Positions 1 through 5,593 of a stretch of DNA of 9,352 nucleotides are shown one piece after another (position 1 is the stretch's first letter; every line of letters begins with the position of its first letter). Origin of the DNA: Flavobacteriales bacterium (GTDB taxonomy: Bacteria; Bacteroidota; Bacteroidia; Flavobacteriales_E; Vicingaceae); contig DNDT01000063.1 of NCBI GenBank assembly GCA_003487525.1, positions 1-9,352 of the forward strand. The letters run 5' to 3'. The notes under the pieces were generated by a model. That model saw nothing but the letters and a program-made list of their open reading frames with translations. It was not told the DNA's origin and did not search any database. A program made the translations under genes and the position numbers.

Positions 1-210
1 GACAAGGGACGCAGTGAAGGAGAAAAGTCTGTTGTACTGGTCGAAAACGGGGTTTACAAGGGCTTTGGTTTTGTAGATCGGGAAGCACAGCTTTCGACAC
101 CGGAACAATTAAAGGATCATATAAAGAGGTACGAAGACAACAGGGACGTTCAGCAAATGATAAGATCATATCTCAATCAAAAAAAGGTTGAAAAAATTCT
201 GGAACTATGA
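1..210 (+). CDS. C-terminal end of an exonuclease / GIY-YIG-type nuclease (partial)
   Basis: The first 69 codons are open in frame 1 and end in TGA at 208-210; the start lies outside the window. The visible residues contain GRSEGEKSVVLVENGVYKGF near the start and an EDNRDVQQMIRSYL stretch near the end. From memory these resemble the extreme C-terminus of the Bacteroidota protein that joins a DNA polymerase III epsilon-like 3'-5' exonuclease domain to a UvrC-type GIY-YIG domain, of roughly 450-460 residues. Neither catalytic domain is inside the window, so the family call rests on the tail alone. The stop codon overlaps the next start as ATGA, which suggests translational coupling with the downstream membrane protein gene. 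A cytosolic DNA repair or processing role would be expected, unrelated to the cytochromes further right. Confidence 0.6.
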   Translation, partial: DKGRSEGEKSVVLVENGVYKGFGFVDREAQLSTPEQLKDHIKRYEDNRDVQQMIRSYLNQKKVEKILEL

Positions 211-662
211 ATCATTTTAAAGAAACGCAACAAGGGGGAATTATAGGTATTTCACTTTTTATTTTAATTGCACTGGTTATCATCGGGTATGTATTTAAGG
301 ATGATGTCGAAGGCTTGTCCGATCGTTGGTTTTATCTATTCGTGCTTTCACTACTCTTTGTCTTCGCCATGTTTTCGGATTTCAAAACCGTGATAGTCGA
401 CAATAAAATTCTCTTGAAATATGGCATTGGTCTCTTAAAGAAAGAGATTGATGTTTCCCGTATTTCGTCTGTAAAAGTGGTCCGGAATAAATGGTATTAC
501 GGATGGGGAATCAGGTATTACGGACGAGGATGGATGTGGAATTATAAGGGCTTCGAAGCAGTGGAACTTCAATTTAAAGACAGGAAATCCACCTTTAGAA
601 TTGGAAGTGGAAAAGCTGAAGAATTGAAGGAATGCCTCAATACGTTGCTTAGCGAGGGTTAA
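207..662 (+). CDS. Small membrane protein with a bacterial PH-like domain
   Basis: The product has 151 residues. Two hydrophobic helices lie at about residues 12-30 and 41-59, followed by a soluble region of about 90 residues. That region has alternating beta-strand character (VIVDNKILLKYGIGLLKKEI, then VSRISSVKVVRN) and a Trp/Tyr/Gly-rich segment, WYYGWGIRYYGRGW, at 96-109. It ends in a probable amphipathic helix (KAEELKECLNTLL). This arrangement, two helices and then a PH-like beta barrel plus C-terminal helix, is typical of small uncharacterised bacterial proteins of the bPH type. The biochemical role is unknown. The start at 207 is favoured because it overlaps the previous stop (ATGA). 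The gene ends only 4 nt from the convergent DoxX gene and no terminator hairpin lies between them, so transcripts from either side may run into the other gene antisense. Confidence 0.75.
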   Translation: MNHFKETQQGGIIGISLFILIALVIIGYVFKDDVEGLSDRWFYLFVLSLLFVFAMFSDFKTVIVDNKILLKYGIGLLKKEIDVSRISSVKVVRNKWYYGWGIRYYGRGWMWNYKGFEAVELQFKDRKSTFRIGSGKAEELKECLNTLLSEG

Positions 663-666
663 AGCC

Positions 667-1029
667 TTACTTTTTGTCAAGAGAGTACTTGCCGGGACCG
701 AGTAAAGCGATGGACACAAAGCCAGTAAAATAAATTACCGCCAGTTCTTTTTTCCCCCAAGGATCACTGAAATGTACGATAAAAGCCGCTACCAGCATTG
801 TTATTGCAGGAGGAATGGCTGCCCATCGGGTTTTAAAACCGATAGCAATCAATACGGAGCAGATAAATTCGGCAAAAACGGTAAGCATTAATGAGGCCGA
901 TTCACCAATTCCGATCGGATCCGCAAAGGATAAATTACCATGCAACAGGTTTAAAAATTTGCCCCATCCATGAGTAATCATTTGCAGGGAAATCCCCAAT
1001 CTTAGAAGTAATAACCCAATATTTCGCAT
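667..1029 (-). CDS. DoxX-family membrane protein
   Basis: The product has 120 residues from the ATG at 1029. The frame stays open to a TTG at 1116, but the extra 29 residues are polar and basic and precede a natural membrane start (MRNIGLLLLRLG), so the ATG was chosen. Family hallmarks are the HGWGK motif at 20-24 after the first helix, a Glu in the second helix (FAEF, 52-55), and the C-terminal GPGKYSLD at 111-118. Four hydrophobic segments fit at about 4-20, 45-65, 67-85 and 95-111. DoxX proteins were named after a subunit of an archaeal thiosulfate:quinone oxidoreductase, but most bacterial members are uncharacterised inner-membrane proteins linked to redox or stress responses. It is transcribed divergently from the hexahaem lipoprotein, with a 223-nt shared upstream region. 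A direct link to the cytochromes is only positional. Confidence 0.85.
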   Translation of the reverse strand: MRNIGLLLLRLGISLQMITHGWGKFLNLLHGNLSFADPIGIGESASLMLTVFAEFICSVLIAIGFKTRWAAIPPAITMLVAAFIVHFSDPWGKKELAVIYFTGFVSIALLGPGKYSLDKK

Positions 1030-1034
1030 GACAA

Positions 1035-1067
1035 CAAAGATACGGCGTTTGCATAAGCGACTGACAA
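1035..1067 (-). promoter_or_regulatory. Putative Bacteroidota-type promoter for doxX
   Basis: Reading the minus strand, a TTG (1067-1065) is followed by 22 nt and a perfect TAnnTTTG -7 element, TATCTTTG (1042-1035). This matches the published Flavobacterium/Bacteroides pattern TTG-N17-23-TAnnTTTG. The implied start of transcription falls at or next to the chosen ATG (1029), so the mRNA would be leaderless or nearly so. An AT-rich background makes a chance match possible. Confidence 0.35.
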
Positions 1068-1131
1068 TGAGTGAGAAAGTAGTAAGCCTAGGCATTGGTT
1101 CGTAAAAAGATGACAAATATCATTTTGGGCT

Positions 1132-1175
1132 TTGATTCATCTCATGCATTTTGTGCGATTTCCTGATCAATTTTG
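1132..1175 (+). promoter_or_regulatory. FNR/CRP-like box and -7 element upstream of the hexahaem lipoprotein
   Basis: TTGATTCATCTCAT at 1132-1145 matches the FNR consensus TTGAT-N4-ATCAA at 8 of 10 positions and contains TGA-N6-TCA. CAATTTTG at 1168-1175 matches TAnnTTTG at 5 of 6 defined bases. The box centre (1138.5) is 36.5 nt before the final G (1175). If transcription begins about 5 nt after that G, the box sits near -41.5, the class II activator position. The leader to the ATG at 1253 would be about 72 nt. The same spacing recurs upstream of the heptahaem gene. A 12-bp perfect palindrome, TTTGATATCAAA (1172-1183), overlaps the presumed start region. Confidence 0.35.
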
Positions 1176-1252
1176 ATATCAAATAAGAATATCGTTTTGA
1201 AAAAGACTTTAAATATTAGAAAACAGACAATTATTAATGAATATTTTAAATT

Positions 1253-2302
1253 ATGAAACGTAATAGCATAGTCAGATTTGCAATGTTAGCCATCAGTGTT
1301 GGCTCATTTGCTTTATTATCAAGTTGCAAAGGTCCGGAAGGTCCGGCCGGTCCAGCAGGACCAGCGGGTGCTGACGGAGCCGATGGAACAGACGGCACAC
1401 CTGGCGTTGCAGGAAATGCGGTTTGTATGGAATGTCACAATATCGCCAAGCATGACGCAATCGAAGCCCAGTGGGCGGCATCTGTTCATGGTATTGGTGA
1501 AGTAGCACACAGCAGAGGTGGAAGTAAGAGCTGCGGCAGGTGTCACTCAGATCAGGGTTTCAGGGAAACACAGTATACAGGTCAAGATACGTTGGCAGCT
1601 GCCATTGGTCTTCCTCAAGCAATTCAGTGCGGTACATGTCACGATTTCCACCAGTCACTGGATTTCGAAAACGAACCCAATTATGCACTCAGGACCATTG
1701 CTCCTGTTGATTTGTTGATGTTCAGGGCTGCCGATCCGGAAGCTGATCCTGTAACCATTGATTTGGGATCAGAGAGCAATCTTTGCGCTAATTGCCATCA
1801 ACCACGTACTGCTCCTCCGGTTGCTGATACAGCCGGTAATTATAAGTTTACAAGTACTCACTACGGACCTCACCACGGACCACAGTCAACTTCATTGGCA
1901 GGTTTAGGTGCAGCTGAAGTGGGAACAGGTTACCCTGCTCCCGGAACAGGAAGCACGCACGCGACATCTGCAAGATGTGTCACTTGCCACATGCATGACG
2001 GAGAGCATACCTGGGAACCAAATCTAGCAGCTTGTAATGACGCAGCTTGCCACAATGGTGCATTGACAACCGTTAGCGACAATACTCGTCAGCTTGCTTT
2101 TGCAACTTCAATGGCTACATTGGAAGCAAAACTCACTACCGCCGGATTACTTCTTGACGGACATCCAAATCCTGGAACGTATCCGATCGATCAGGTAAAG
2201 GCACTGTACAATTATGAGTGGTTGGTTGATGACAGAAGTAATGGTGTTCACAACTTCCCATACTTGGAAAGATTATTGGCTAATTCAATAGCTGTTTTCT
2301 GA
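1253..2302 (+). CDS. Hexahaem c-type cytochrome lipoprotein with collagen-like linker
   Basis: The product has 349 residues. A lipoprotein signal peptide ends at the lipobox LSSC, making Cys25 the lipidated residue. Nine Gly-X-Y triplets follow (27-53), then the cytochrome region. Haem motifs are C58MECH, C94GRCH, C126GTCH, C178ANCH, C242VTCH, and a sixth of the wider CX4CH form, C261-NDAA-C266-H267. Extra histidines, notably in THYGPHHGPQ (202-211) and CHMHDGEH (245-252), could act as distal ligands. The C-terminal helix region with YNYEWLVDDRSNGVHN (319-334) resembles the tail of other multihaem cytochromes from metal- and nitrogen-reducing bacteria. It is expected outside the cytoplasm, lipid-anchored, possibly at the cell surface with the Gly-X-Y rod as a spacer. 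A clear Lys/acidic surface-export signal after Cys25 is not obvious. It may be an electron-transfer protein or terminal reductase; the substrate is unknown. The gene has its own terminator. Confidence 0.88.
   Translation: MKRNSIVRFAMLAISVGSFALLSSCKGPEGPAGPAGPAGADGADGTDGTPGVAGNAVCMECHNIAKHDAIEAQWAASVHGIGEVAHSRGGSKSCGRCHSDQGFRETQYTGQDTLAAAIGLPQAIQCGTCHDFHQSLDFENEPNYALRTIAPVDLLMFRAADPEADPVTIDLGSESNLCANCHQPRTAPPVADTAGNYKFTSTHYGPHHGPQSTSLAGLGAAEVGTGYPAPGTGSTHATSARCVTCHMHDGEHTWEPNLAACNDAACHNGALTTVSDNTRQLAFATSMATLEAKLTTAGLLLDGHPNPGTYPIDQVKALYNYEWLVDDRSNGVHNFPYLERLLANSIAVF
1331..1411 (+). repeat. Collagen-like Gly-X-Y repeat region inside the hexahaem cytochrome gene
   Basis: Nine uninterrupted Gly-X-Y codon triplets: GPE, GPA three times, GAD twice, GTD, GTP and GVA. 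The synonymous codons vary between units, so this is a protein-level repeat and not a recent DNA tandem duplication. It lies directly between the lipidated Cys25 and the first haem motif, where a spacer or trimerisation stalk would be placed. Nine triplets is short for a stable collagen triple helix, so a flexible linker is equally possible. Confidence 0.9.
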
Positions 2303-2345
2303 TAGTTGATTAAATTTTAAGTATTCTATTGTTTGATTTAATTTT

Positions 2346-2375
2346 AAAGCTGCTCCGAAAGGAGCAGCTTTTTTT
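2346..2375 (+). terminator. Strong intrinsic terminator of the hexahaem cytochrome gene
   Basis: AAAGCTGCTCC (2346-2356) pairs perfectly with GGAGCAGCTTT (2361-2371) around a GAAA tetraloop, and a T run follows to 2375. It begins 44 nt after the stop codon. The run of A before the stem makes it potentially active in both directions. Confidence 0.92.
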
Positions 2376-2846
2376 ATGCCATTTTGTGAGGGTCGATTAC
2401 GAATTTGGAAGATTGCATGACTAATAGACAATTAAATGTCGCACCGAACTCAGGTAAGATGTCTGCTTTTCCGTAATTGATAATGACAGAGTGTTATTCT
2501 GAACCGGTTGATAAACAGGTTTAATGTAATGGTGTACGATCGGCCTTTGGACAAGCTCCAGCAGGATGGCTGTATTTAATAAAGAATACATGAAACGCGA
2601 TGGTTTAGCCTGTCGACACCAATAAATCCAAAACATCTCAACTCTTGATTCATTCCCCGTTTTGGCTCAAACCAATAGCGATGATACGAAGGTCCTATCC
2701 ACATACGGGTAATATCCCCCACCGGATTGTATTCATTCCTGACCTGATAATTCCTAACAGTGAGCAGGTGATATTATGCGAAACATAAGTAAGTATCAGG
2801 GATCCATCATTACCAACAGCAATAACTTTTGGTAAAGAATGGCAAC
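2376..2846. other. Gene-poor stretch of about 470 bp
   Basis: No convincing gene was found between the plus-strand terminator and the terminator of the third monohaem cytochrome. A minus-strand open frame at 2421-2636 (71 codons) has no recognisable domain and a composition that does not look coding. Another minus-strand frame, 2579-2773, is open for 65 codons between stops and reads plausibly as protein in part (for example NPVGDITRMWIGP), but it lacks a start near its beginning. Part of the stretch (about 2485-2575) resembles a degenerate intergenic repeat, listed separately. Confidence 0.6.
2485..2575. repeat. Possible degenerate intergenic inverted repeat
   Basis: GACAGAGTGTTATTCTGAAC (2485-2504) and GGACAAGCTCCAGCAGGATG (2549-2568) resemble the two arms of short imperfect palindromic elements common between genes in Bacteroidota genomes, of the type TGTCATTCTGAA...CAAGCTCAGGATGACA. 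Here the arms are diverged and only partly complementary. The assignment is from memory of such elements, not from an alignment. Confidence 0.25.
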
Positions 2847-2877
2847 AAAAAAACAGGCACACCTAAGCATGCCTGTT
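2847..2877 (-). terminator. Intrinsic terminator of the third monohaem cytochrome
   Basis: On the minus strand AACAGGCA (2877-2870) pairs with TGCCTGTT (2859-2852), an 8-bp stem with a 10-nt loop, followed by seven T (2853-2847). It lies 22 nt past the stop codon of the cytochrome gene ending at 2900. Confidence 0.85.
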
Positions 2878-2899
2878 CATTTCAATCGTGAAATTGAGC

Positions 2900-3322
2900 T
2901 TATTCTTTCAGTGTTTTTAAGAAATTGACAACGTACCATATGTCTTCGTAATCCGGAATTTTTTTTGCGAAACTTGGCATGTCATCGCGTCCTTCCTTGA
3001 TTTTATAAAACATTGATCCGTCTGATTGTGACTGAAATTCTTCTGTCGAAAAATCTCCGCTTGGAGTATTCAATTCTGCTGATTTCGGCCCATCTCCAAG
3101 ACCATCTTTTCCATGGCATGATTTGCAGTGCTGCATGTAAAGGTTTTTTCCAACCGTCATACCGGAAGCATCAGAAGCGCTTGTCGGGTTTTTCATGCTG
3201 TCGTATTTGGCGGGCGCAACCCATTTTTCCTGATCGGATTTAGGAGAAAAAGAATATATTAGTGCAACTACCACACTTAAAGAAATAATCGTAAGAATTT
3301 TTTTGGAGTCAAATCGTTTCAT
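2900..3322 (-). CDS. Monohaem cytochrome c, paralogue 3
   Basis: The product has 140 residues from the ATG at 3322. An in-frame ATG at 3355 would add 11 residues (MLHCIVLKINV) before the basic MKRFDSKK start of the signal sequence, so 3322 is preferred. A hydrophobic segment (about 9-25) is a signal peptide or uncleaved anchor with no lipobox. The mature part has a WVAPAKYDSMKNP segment, one haem site C66-K-S-C69-H70, and a later RDDMP motif whose Met115 is the likely sixth haem ligand. This is a small class I type cytochrome acting in the periplasm as an electron carrier. By eye it shares more than half of its mature residues with the neighbouring cytochrome at 3488-3892, including LYMQHCKSCHGK and EGRDDMP. 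It appears monocistronic, with its own putative promoter, an FNR-like box and a terminator. Its redox partner is unknown; the heptahaem protein upstream is the obvious candidate. Confidence 0.88.
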   Translation of the reverse strand: MKRFDSKKILTIISLSVVVALIYSFSPKSDQEKWVAPAKYDSMKNPTSASDASGMTVGKNLYMQHCKSCHGKDGLGDGPKSAELNTPSGDFSTEEFQSQSDGSMFYKIKEGRDDMPSFAKKIPDYEDIWYVVNFLKTLKE

Positions 3323-3343
3323 AACATTAATTTTTAAGACAAT

Positions 3344-3371
3344 ACAATGTAACATTAATTCAGGACATCAA
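3344..3371 (-). promoter_or_regulatory. Putative promoter of monohaem cytochrome paralogue 3
   Basis: On the minus strand TTG (3371-3369) is followed by 17 nt and TACATTGT (3351-3344), a partial match to TAnnTTTG. The implied leader to the ATG at 3322 is short. It lies just downstream of the FNR-like box at 3382-3395. Confidence 0.25.
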
Positions 3372-3381
3372 CTAATATTCG

Positions 3382-3395
3382 TTGATTAAAATCAC
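3382..3395 (-). promoter_or_regulatory. FNR-like box upstream of monohaem cytochrome paralogue 3
   Basis: TTGATTAAAATCAC on the plus strand (GTGATTTTAATCAA on the gene strand) matches TTGAT-N4-ATCAA at 9 of 10 positions, the best match of the three boxes in the window. Its centre (3388.5) is about 43 nt before the G of the nearest -7-like element (3345). That is not the 36.5-nt spacing of the other two boxes. Confidence 0.4.
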
Positions 3396-3432
3396 AGTTT
3401 CATTGATATTTATTATACTCCAATAGTGGGGC

Positions 3433-3467
3433 AAAAAAAAACATGCAACTTAAAAAGCTGCATGTTT
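3433..3467 (-). terminator. Intrinsic terminator of monohaem cytochrome paralogue 2
   Basis: On the minus strand AAACATGCA (3467-3459) pairs with TGCATGTTT (3447-3439). An inner AAG/CTT pairing follows after one mismatch, with an AAA loop. A run of nine T (3441-3433) follows the stem. It lies 20 nt after the stop codon of the gene ending at 3488, separating it from the next cytochrome. Confidence 0.85.
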
Positions 3468-3487
3468 CTTTACGAAAAAAGAACAGT

Positions 3488-3892
3488 TTATTGTTTCAAG
3501 GTCCTAATGAAATTTACAACGCTCCAGAGGTCTTCATTGTCCGGAATTTTCTTTGCGAAACCAGGCATATCGTCTCTTCCCTCCTTGGTTTTGTAGAACA
3601 ATTCACCGTCTGTTTGAGCCTGAAATTTAGCATCCGAAAAATCACCCAAATCTCCTTTTTGATCTGCAGCTTTCGGCCCGTCACCAAGACCTTCCTTTCC
3701 ATGGCATGATTTGCAATGCTGCATGTACAATTCTTCTCCAATTTCCAAACTTTCTCCGGATTTAGCGACCGGGTTTTTCATGGTTTTAAAATTTGCAGGT
3801 ACAACCCACTTTTCTGATTGTGGCGTGTATGTGAATGCAAACAGGACAAATAAGGCCAGTCCTGGAATTAATATATATTTAGTTGTTCTCAT
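3488..3892 (-). CDS. Monohaem cytochrome c, paralogue 2
   Basis: The product has 134 residues. The N-terminus has basic residues and a hydrophobic segment (about 6-22), an export signal or anchor without a lipobox or a clear AXA cleavage site. The single haem motif is C60-K-S-C63-H64 within ELYMQHCKSCHGKEGLGDGP. Met109 in EGRDDMPGF is the expected distal ligand, and the C-terminal helix DLWSVVNFIRTLKQ is typical of class I cytochromes. It should work in the periplasm as a soluble or tethered electron shuttle. It lies 127 nt downstream of the heptahaem gene with no obvious terminator between them, so read-through from that gene is possible alongside a putative promoter of its own. It is closest to paralogue 3 and more distant from paralogue 1. 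Such carriers usually link a quinol-oxidising membrane cytochrome to a terminal reductase, which is inference here. Confidence 0.9.
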   Translation of the reverse strand: MRTTKYILIPGLALFVLFAFTYTPQSEKWVVPANFKTMKNPVAKSGESLEIGEELYMQHCKSCHGKEGLGDGPKAADQKGDLGDFSDAKFQAQTDGELFYKTKEGRDDMPGFAKKIPDNEDLWSVVNFIRTLKQ

Positions 3893-3916
3893 GTTATAGT
3901 TGTTTAGAATTAATGT

Positions 3917-3946
3917 TTAATATAAAATCGTATTATTTCGGGTCAA
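3917..3946 (-). promoter_or_regulatory. Putative promoter of monohaem cytochrome paralogue 2
   Basis: On the minus strand TTG (3946-3944) is followed by 19 nt and TATATTAA (3924-3917), which fits the spacing of the TTG / TAnnTTTG promoter type but lacks the final TG. The leader to the ATG at 3892 would be about 20 nt. The region is very AT-rich, so confidence is low. Confidence 0.25.
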
Positions 3947-4019
3947 TTTATATTGCTTTGACAATAATATTGGGAACAGCGAATATCTATAAAATAGTTG
4001 ACGTTTAAAACTAAAATGC

Positions 4020-5522
4020 CTAGTATAAATATCGGTGACATTCGGTGCACAAATCTTCCTGCCATCCTTCGTCAAGTTCCTTTGGATGCATAAATTCAAG
4101 TGCCTGATTTATGGATGTAAATTCTTCCTTGCCATCAACTCCCTGAAGGATAATCGAGTGGCAAATATTACAGTCTTTGGAAATCACTTTTCCGGTTGGA
4201 CTTTTGTGATTGTCGTCATGGCAACGGAAGCATCCGTTATAGGTCTTATGTCCGATGTGGTTTTCATATTCATCCCAACTAACACCCATGGCTGGGAATA
4301 TGTTTTGTGAATATTCCTTAATCATGGCATCAATGGCCTTATCCACATCTGCTTCTCTGGTATCAAGAATTTCAGGGATGTTTTCAGCGTAGAATTCCCT
4401 GGTATATTCTCGTATGGTTTTAATGGCGGTATCCTTGCTGTCGTATGGGTCGACAAAAAGATCCATGGCTATCTTCTTTATAAAGGGCAGGTCTTTCGGA
4501 ATGTCACCCGATACCAGAGAATGATCCACGAATTCCTGGGGAGTTCTGTAATTATGCGAAGGTCTGTTGTGGCAATCAATACACTCCATTTCTCTCATTT
4601 CTGCCACTGCCATTTTTTCTTCATCAAGGGCCGTTTCTTCATCTTCGTAGACAATAACTTCACCTGTGCTCCTATTTGTATACTTAACCCAGGGAATTAC
4701 CTTCCTCTGGTCTCGCTTTGAAACATATTCAATCTGAACATCGGGATTAATGTGCCAGTGGATACCTTCGGTAAGTCCAAGGGCCTTGTGTTCCGGTCCT
4801 GTTTTCATTTGAATTCCGATGTTCCATTCGGTATTTAAACTATCGGTTAGAAAATGTTTCTCCTGCCTTAACTGTCTGGCATAAAACTTCTGTGGCCAGT
4901 GACATTTTTCACAGGTTTCACGGGCAGGTCTCAAGTTGTGAATGGGCGTTTCAATAGGTCTGCTGAAATTGTCAGTCAACACACCGTAAACCTGTCTTAA
5001 ACCGGATAATTTTGATCTGACGTACCAGTCAGCGCCACTTCCGACATGACATTCGACGCACTTAACACTGGCATGCGGTGAATTCTGATAGGCCGCATAT
5101 TCAGGCTCCATCACTTCGTGACACAAGGTGCCGCAAAACTCGTTTGATTCTGTGTAGTGGAAGGCCTCGTAACTTCCGACCGATGAAATGATACCCAAAA
5201 TGATGGTACCTACGCTAAAGATCAGGATGGCGTTTCTGTACTTGGAAACGTTTAAGTCGATAACCGGCCAGCCCTTTTTAATGTATTCCAGTTCCCTGGT
5301 CTTTCTTCTCCTTATTTCGATCAGCATTCCGATCGGTATGATCAGAAGACCGAGAACCATAAAACTAGGAATGATGATGTAAATAAACAGACCTACATAA
5401 GAACTTGTGTCTTCGTACAAATAGGCAACGATGGCGAATACGATAGTGGTAATTAAACTTACCCCTGCAATGGCTGTACCAACGAAGGAGGTGAGGTTAT
5501 AATATGATTTTGGGAGTCTCAT
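4020..5522 (-). CDS. Heptahaem NapC/NirT-family inner-membrane cytochrome (ImcH-like)
   Basis: The product has 500 residues. Three hydrophobic helices lie at about 13-36, 43-69 and 97-118, then a periplasmic multihaem domain. Seven haem motifs are visible: C130-GTL-C134-H135 (an unusual CX3CH), C155VECH, C204EKCH, C314IDCH, C431FRCH, C451NICH and C492TECH. Met138 follows the first motif in CHEVMEPEY and may ligate haem 1, as a Met does in the NrfH/NapC family. The block YQNSPHASVKCVECHVGSGA and the NLRPARETCEKCHWP segment are typical of the NapC/NirT subgroup that includes Geobacter sulfurreducens ImcH, a heptahaem menaquinol oxidase needed for respiration of higher-potential extracellular acceptors. 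The length and haem number fit that subgroup rather than tetrahaem NapC or NrfH (about 160-200 residues). The expected role is menaquinol oxidation and electron delivery to periplasmic cytochromes, such as the small ones directly downstream. An FNR/CRP-like box lies upstream. Confidence 0.88.
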   Translation of the reverse strand: MRLPKSYYNLTSFVGTAIAGVSLITTIVFAIVAYLYEDTSSYVGLFIYIIIPSFMVLGLLIIPIGMLIEIRRRKTRELEYIKKGWPVIDLNVSKYRNAILIFSVGTIILGIISSVGSYEAFHYTESNEFCGTLCHEVMEPEYAAYQNSPHASVKCVECHVGSGADWYVRSKLSGLRQVYGVLTDNFSRPIETPIHNLRPARETCEKCHWPQKFYARQLRQEKHFLTDSLNTEWNIGIQMKTGPEHKALGLTEGIHWHINPDVQIEYVSKRDQRKVIPWVKYTNRSTGEVIVYEDEETALDEEKMAVAEMREMECIDCHNRPSHNYRTPQEFVDHSLVSGDIPKDLPFIKKIAMDLFVDPYDSKDTAIKTIREYTREFYAENIPEILDTREADVDKAIDAMIKEYSQNIFPAMGVSWDEYENHIGHKTYNGCFRCHDDNHKSPTGKVISKDCNICHSIILQGVDGKEEFTSINQALEFMHPKELDEGWQEDLCTECHRYLY

Positions 5523-5593
5523 CTAAATTGAATTTATTATTTGTTAAGGTCTTCTTACGCTTTGTTTATCAATAAATGTCTGCAATAACAGGG

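Noticed and set aside
435..719. 94-codon minus-strand open frame opposite the PH-like membrane protein
   Set aside because: It overlaps two well-supported genes, and its translation has no domain or coherent composition.
1030..1116. N-terminal extension of doxX to the TTG at 1116
   Set aside because: The added 29 residues are not typical of DoxX proteins, and a good -7 element lies just before the ATG at 1029.
1331..1411. DNA tandem repeat or CRISPR-like array
   Set aside because: The periodicity is 9 nt from Gly-X-Y codons, with varied synonymous codons and no spacers; it is protein coding.
2421..2636. 71-codon minus-strand open frame in the intergenic stretch
   Set aside because: No signal, domain or family resemblance. 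It overlaps the repeat-like sequence, and its length is not unusual for chance in this region.
2847..3467. Paired hairpins around the cytochrome gene as mobile-element ends
   Set aside because: Both hairpins are followed by T runs on the minus strand just after stop codons and differ in sequence, so they are ordinary terminators rather than terminal inverted repeats.
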